Shown in pieces: positions 62,558 to 64,000 of a DNA stretch of 64,000 nt (positions are counted from its first letter, which is position 1; every line of letters begins with the position of its first letter). The DNA comes from Natronorubrum bangense (GTDB lineage Archaea; Halobacteriota; Halobacteria; Halobacteriales; Natrialbaceae). The position numbers were made by a program, and so were the translations under genes. The notes beneath the pieces are model-generated. The model did not search any database. It saw nothing but the letters and a program-made list of their open reading frames with translations, and had not been told where the DNA came from. The stretch is from positions 1,612,001 to 1,676,000 of the forward strand of contig NZ_CP031305.1 of assembly GCF_004799645.1 (NCBI RefSeq). Direction: 5' to 3'.

Positions 62558-64000
62558 ACGTGGCTACTGTGCCAGCTGGTGGATCGCTCGGCTTGAGAGC
62601 TGAAGAAGGACGTGCCAAGCTGCGATAAGCCCAAGGGAGCCGCACGGAGGCAAAGAACTTGGGATCTCCGAATGGGAATCCCCACCGCAATTGCTTCGCG
62701 CAATGGGGAACGTCGAGAATTGAAACATCTTAGTATCGACAGGAAAAGAAAACGAACGTGATGTCGTTAGTAATGGCGAATGAACGCGACACAGTCCAAA
62801 CCGAAGCCTTCGGGCAATGTGGTGTTCGGACTGACGATCACTTCTCGAAAGACGACAGGAAGTCTCTTGGAATAGAGCACGAAACAGGGTGACAGTCCCG
62901 TAGTGTCGTCGAGTACGGAACGAGTCAGCTCCAGAGTATCGGGGGTTGGATATCCCTCGTGAATATCGCGGGCATCGACCGCGAAGACTAAACACTCCTC
63001 AAGACCGATAGCGAACAAGTAGTGTGAACGAACGCTGAAAAGCACCCCACAAAGGGAGGTGCAATAGGGCGTGAACTCAGTTGGCGATAGAGCGACAGGG
63101 CACGAAAGGTCCCGTATCAAATGAATCAGGCGCGAGCCTGTAGTAAGCCGTACGGGAAGCCGGTGTTCTGTCGTACGTTTTGAAAAACGAACCAGGGAGT
63201 GTGCCTGTTTGACGAGTCTAACCTGATCATCAGGGAAGGCGTAGGGAAACCGATATGACCGCAGTGCTTTGCACCAGGGTCACCGTGTTCAAGCGCGGGG
63301 AGTCAAACGGGCACGACCCGAAACCGGACGATCTAGGCGTGGACAAGGTGAAGCGTGCCGAAAGGCACGTGGAGGCCTGTTAGAGTTGGTGTCCTACAAT
63401 ACCCTCTCGTGATCTACGTCTAGGGGTGAAAGGCCCATCGAGTCCGGAAACAGCTGGTTCCAACCGAAACATGTCGAAGCATGACCTCTGCCGAGGTAGT
63501 TCGTGGGGTAGAGCAACGGATTGGGGGACCGCACTCCGAGAGGAGTGCGCCCCCCTGTCCAACTCCGAACCTACGAACGCCGTTTGACGCAGGGAGTCCG
63601 GTGCGCGGGGTAAGCCTGTGTACCGTGAGGGAGACAACCCAGAGCTGGGTTAAGGTCCCCAAGTGTGGACTAAGTGCGATCGAAGGTGGTCTCAAGCCCT
63701 AGACAGCCGGGAGGTGAGCTTAGAAGCAGCTACCCTCTAAGAAAAGCGTAACAGCTTACCGGCCGAGGTTTGAGGCGCCCAAAATGATCGGGGCTCAAGT
63801 CCACCACCGAGACCTAGCGGCATCCTTGATCGGATGATCCCGTAGGTTGGCGTTCTGTTCGGGCGGAAGCATGGTCGAGAGATCATGTGGACCGTTCAGT
63901 AACGAAAATCCTGGTCATAGTAGCAGCGTTAGTCGGGTTAGAACCCCGACGGCCGAACGAGTAAGGGTTCCTCAGCAATGCTGATCAGCTGAGGGTTAGC
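62558..64000 (+). rRNA. rrl: 23S ribosomal RNA (5' part)
   Basis: Begins near GTGGCTACTGTGCCAGCTGG and continues past the window edge; conserved stretches such as GCCGATAGCG-like and GGTGAAAGGCCCATCGAGTC are visible. The exact 5' end is approximate. Apparent reading frames within it are not genes. Confidence 0.93.

Overview
The window is a haloarchaeal chromosome segment. The evidence is an archaeal 16S rRNA 5' end, an intron-containing elongator tRNA-Met, TFB, MCM and a histone doublet, TATA boxes about 26 bp ahead of nearly leaderless starts, acidic GC-rich proteins, and twin-arginine or haloarchaeal lipoprotein signals. The provirus resembles SNJ2 of Natrinema, so a Natrinema/Haloterrigena-like host is plausible (inference).

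Bases 1-43,800 are host chromosome. In order they hold: a Ski2-like helicase cut by the left edge; tRNA-Pro; mcm with an intein inside its Walker A motif; tfb; two overlapping fluoride-channel half-genes behind a well-formed fluoride riboswitch; a CDF metal exporter with a palindromic operator; MBL-fold hydrolase and acyl-CoA synthetase; a split MgtE-type transporter; two regulators; a tungsten-type aldehyde ferredoxin oxidoreductase; thiolase; a lipoate-ligase-family protein. A nicotinamidase-like gene and a nicotinate phosphoribosyltransferase (NAD salvage) flank two tandem HExxH surface proteins. Then come RNase P RNA, a secreted lipase-like protein, a PQQ-propeller lipoprotein, a palindrome cluster built from tRNA-Arg 3' fragments, tRNA-Arg, RPA, histone plus histone deacetylase (1 bp apart), the CCA-adding enzyme, tRNA-Asn, a NikR-like regulator divergent from two CobW-type GTPases, and a MoaB-type protein.

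Bases 44,106-60,227 are a 16.1-kb integrated pleolipovirus (betapleolipovirus, SNJ2-like) in the intron-containing tRNA-Met gene, bounded by a perfect 14-bp direct repeat. Left arm (+): three small genes, two with zinc-finger motifs, and a putative replication protein. Centre: an AT-rich trypsin-like protease cargo gene and a type IV pilin-like adhesin. Right of centre (-): the virion block (VP3-like membrane protein, two microproteins, Tat-type spike, two membrane proteins, a 62-aa protein, P-loop ATPase). Right arm: an AbrB-like regulator, two tandem pilins, a regulator-like protein, a phiH1-type repressor and a SNJ2-type tyrosine integrase pointing at attR. In the excised circle the integrase would be followed directly by the left-arm genes, so integration appears to cut one operon in two.

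Bases 60,228-64,000 are the start of an rRNA operon: promoters, processing stem, 16S, tRNA-Ala and the 5' part of 23S. The provirus sits between tRNA-Met and the rRNA promoters.
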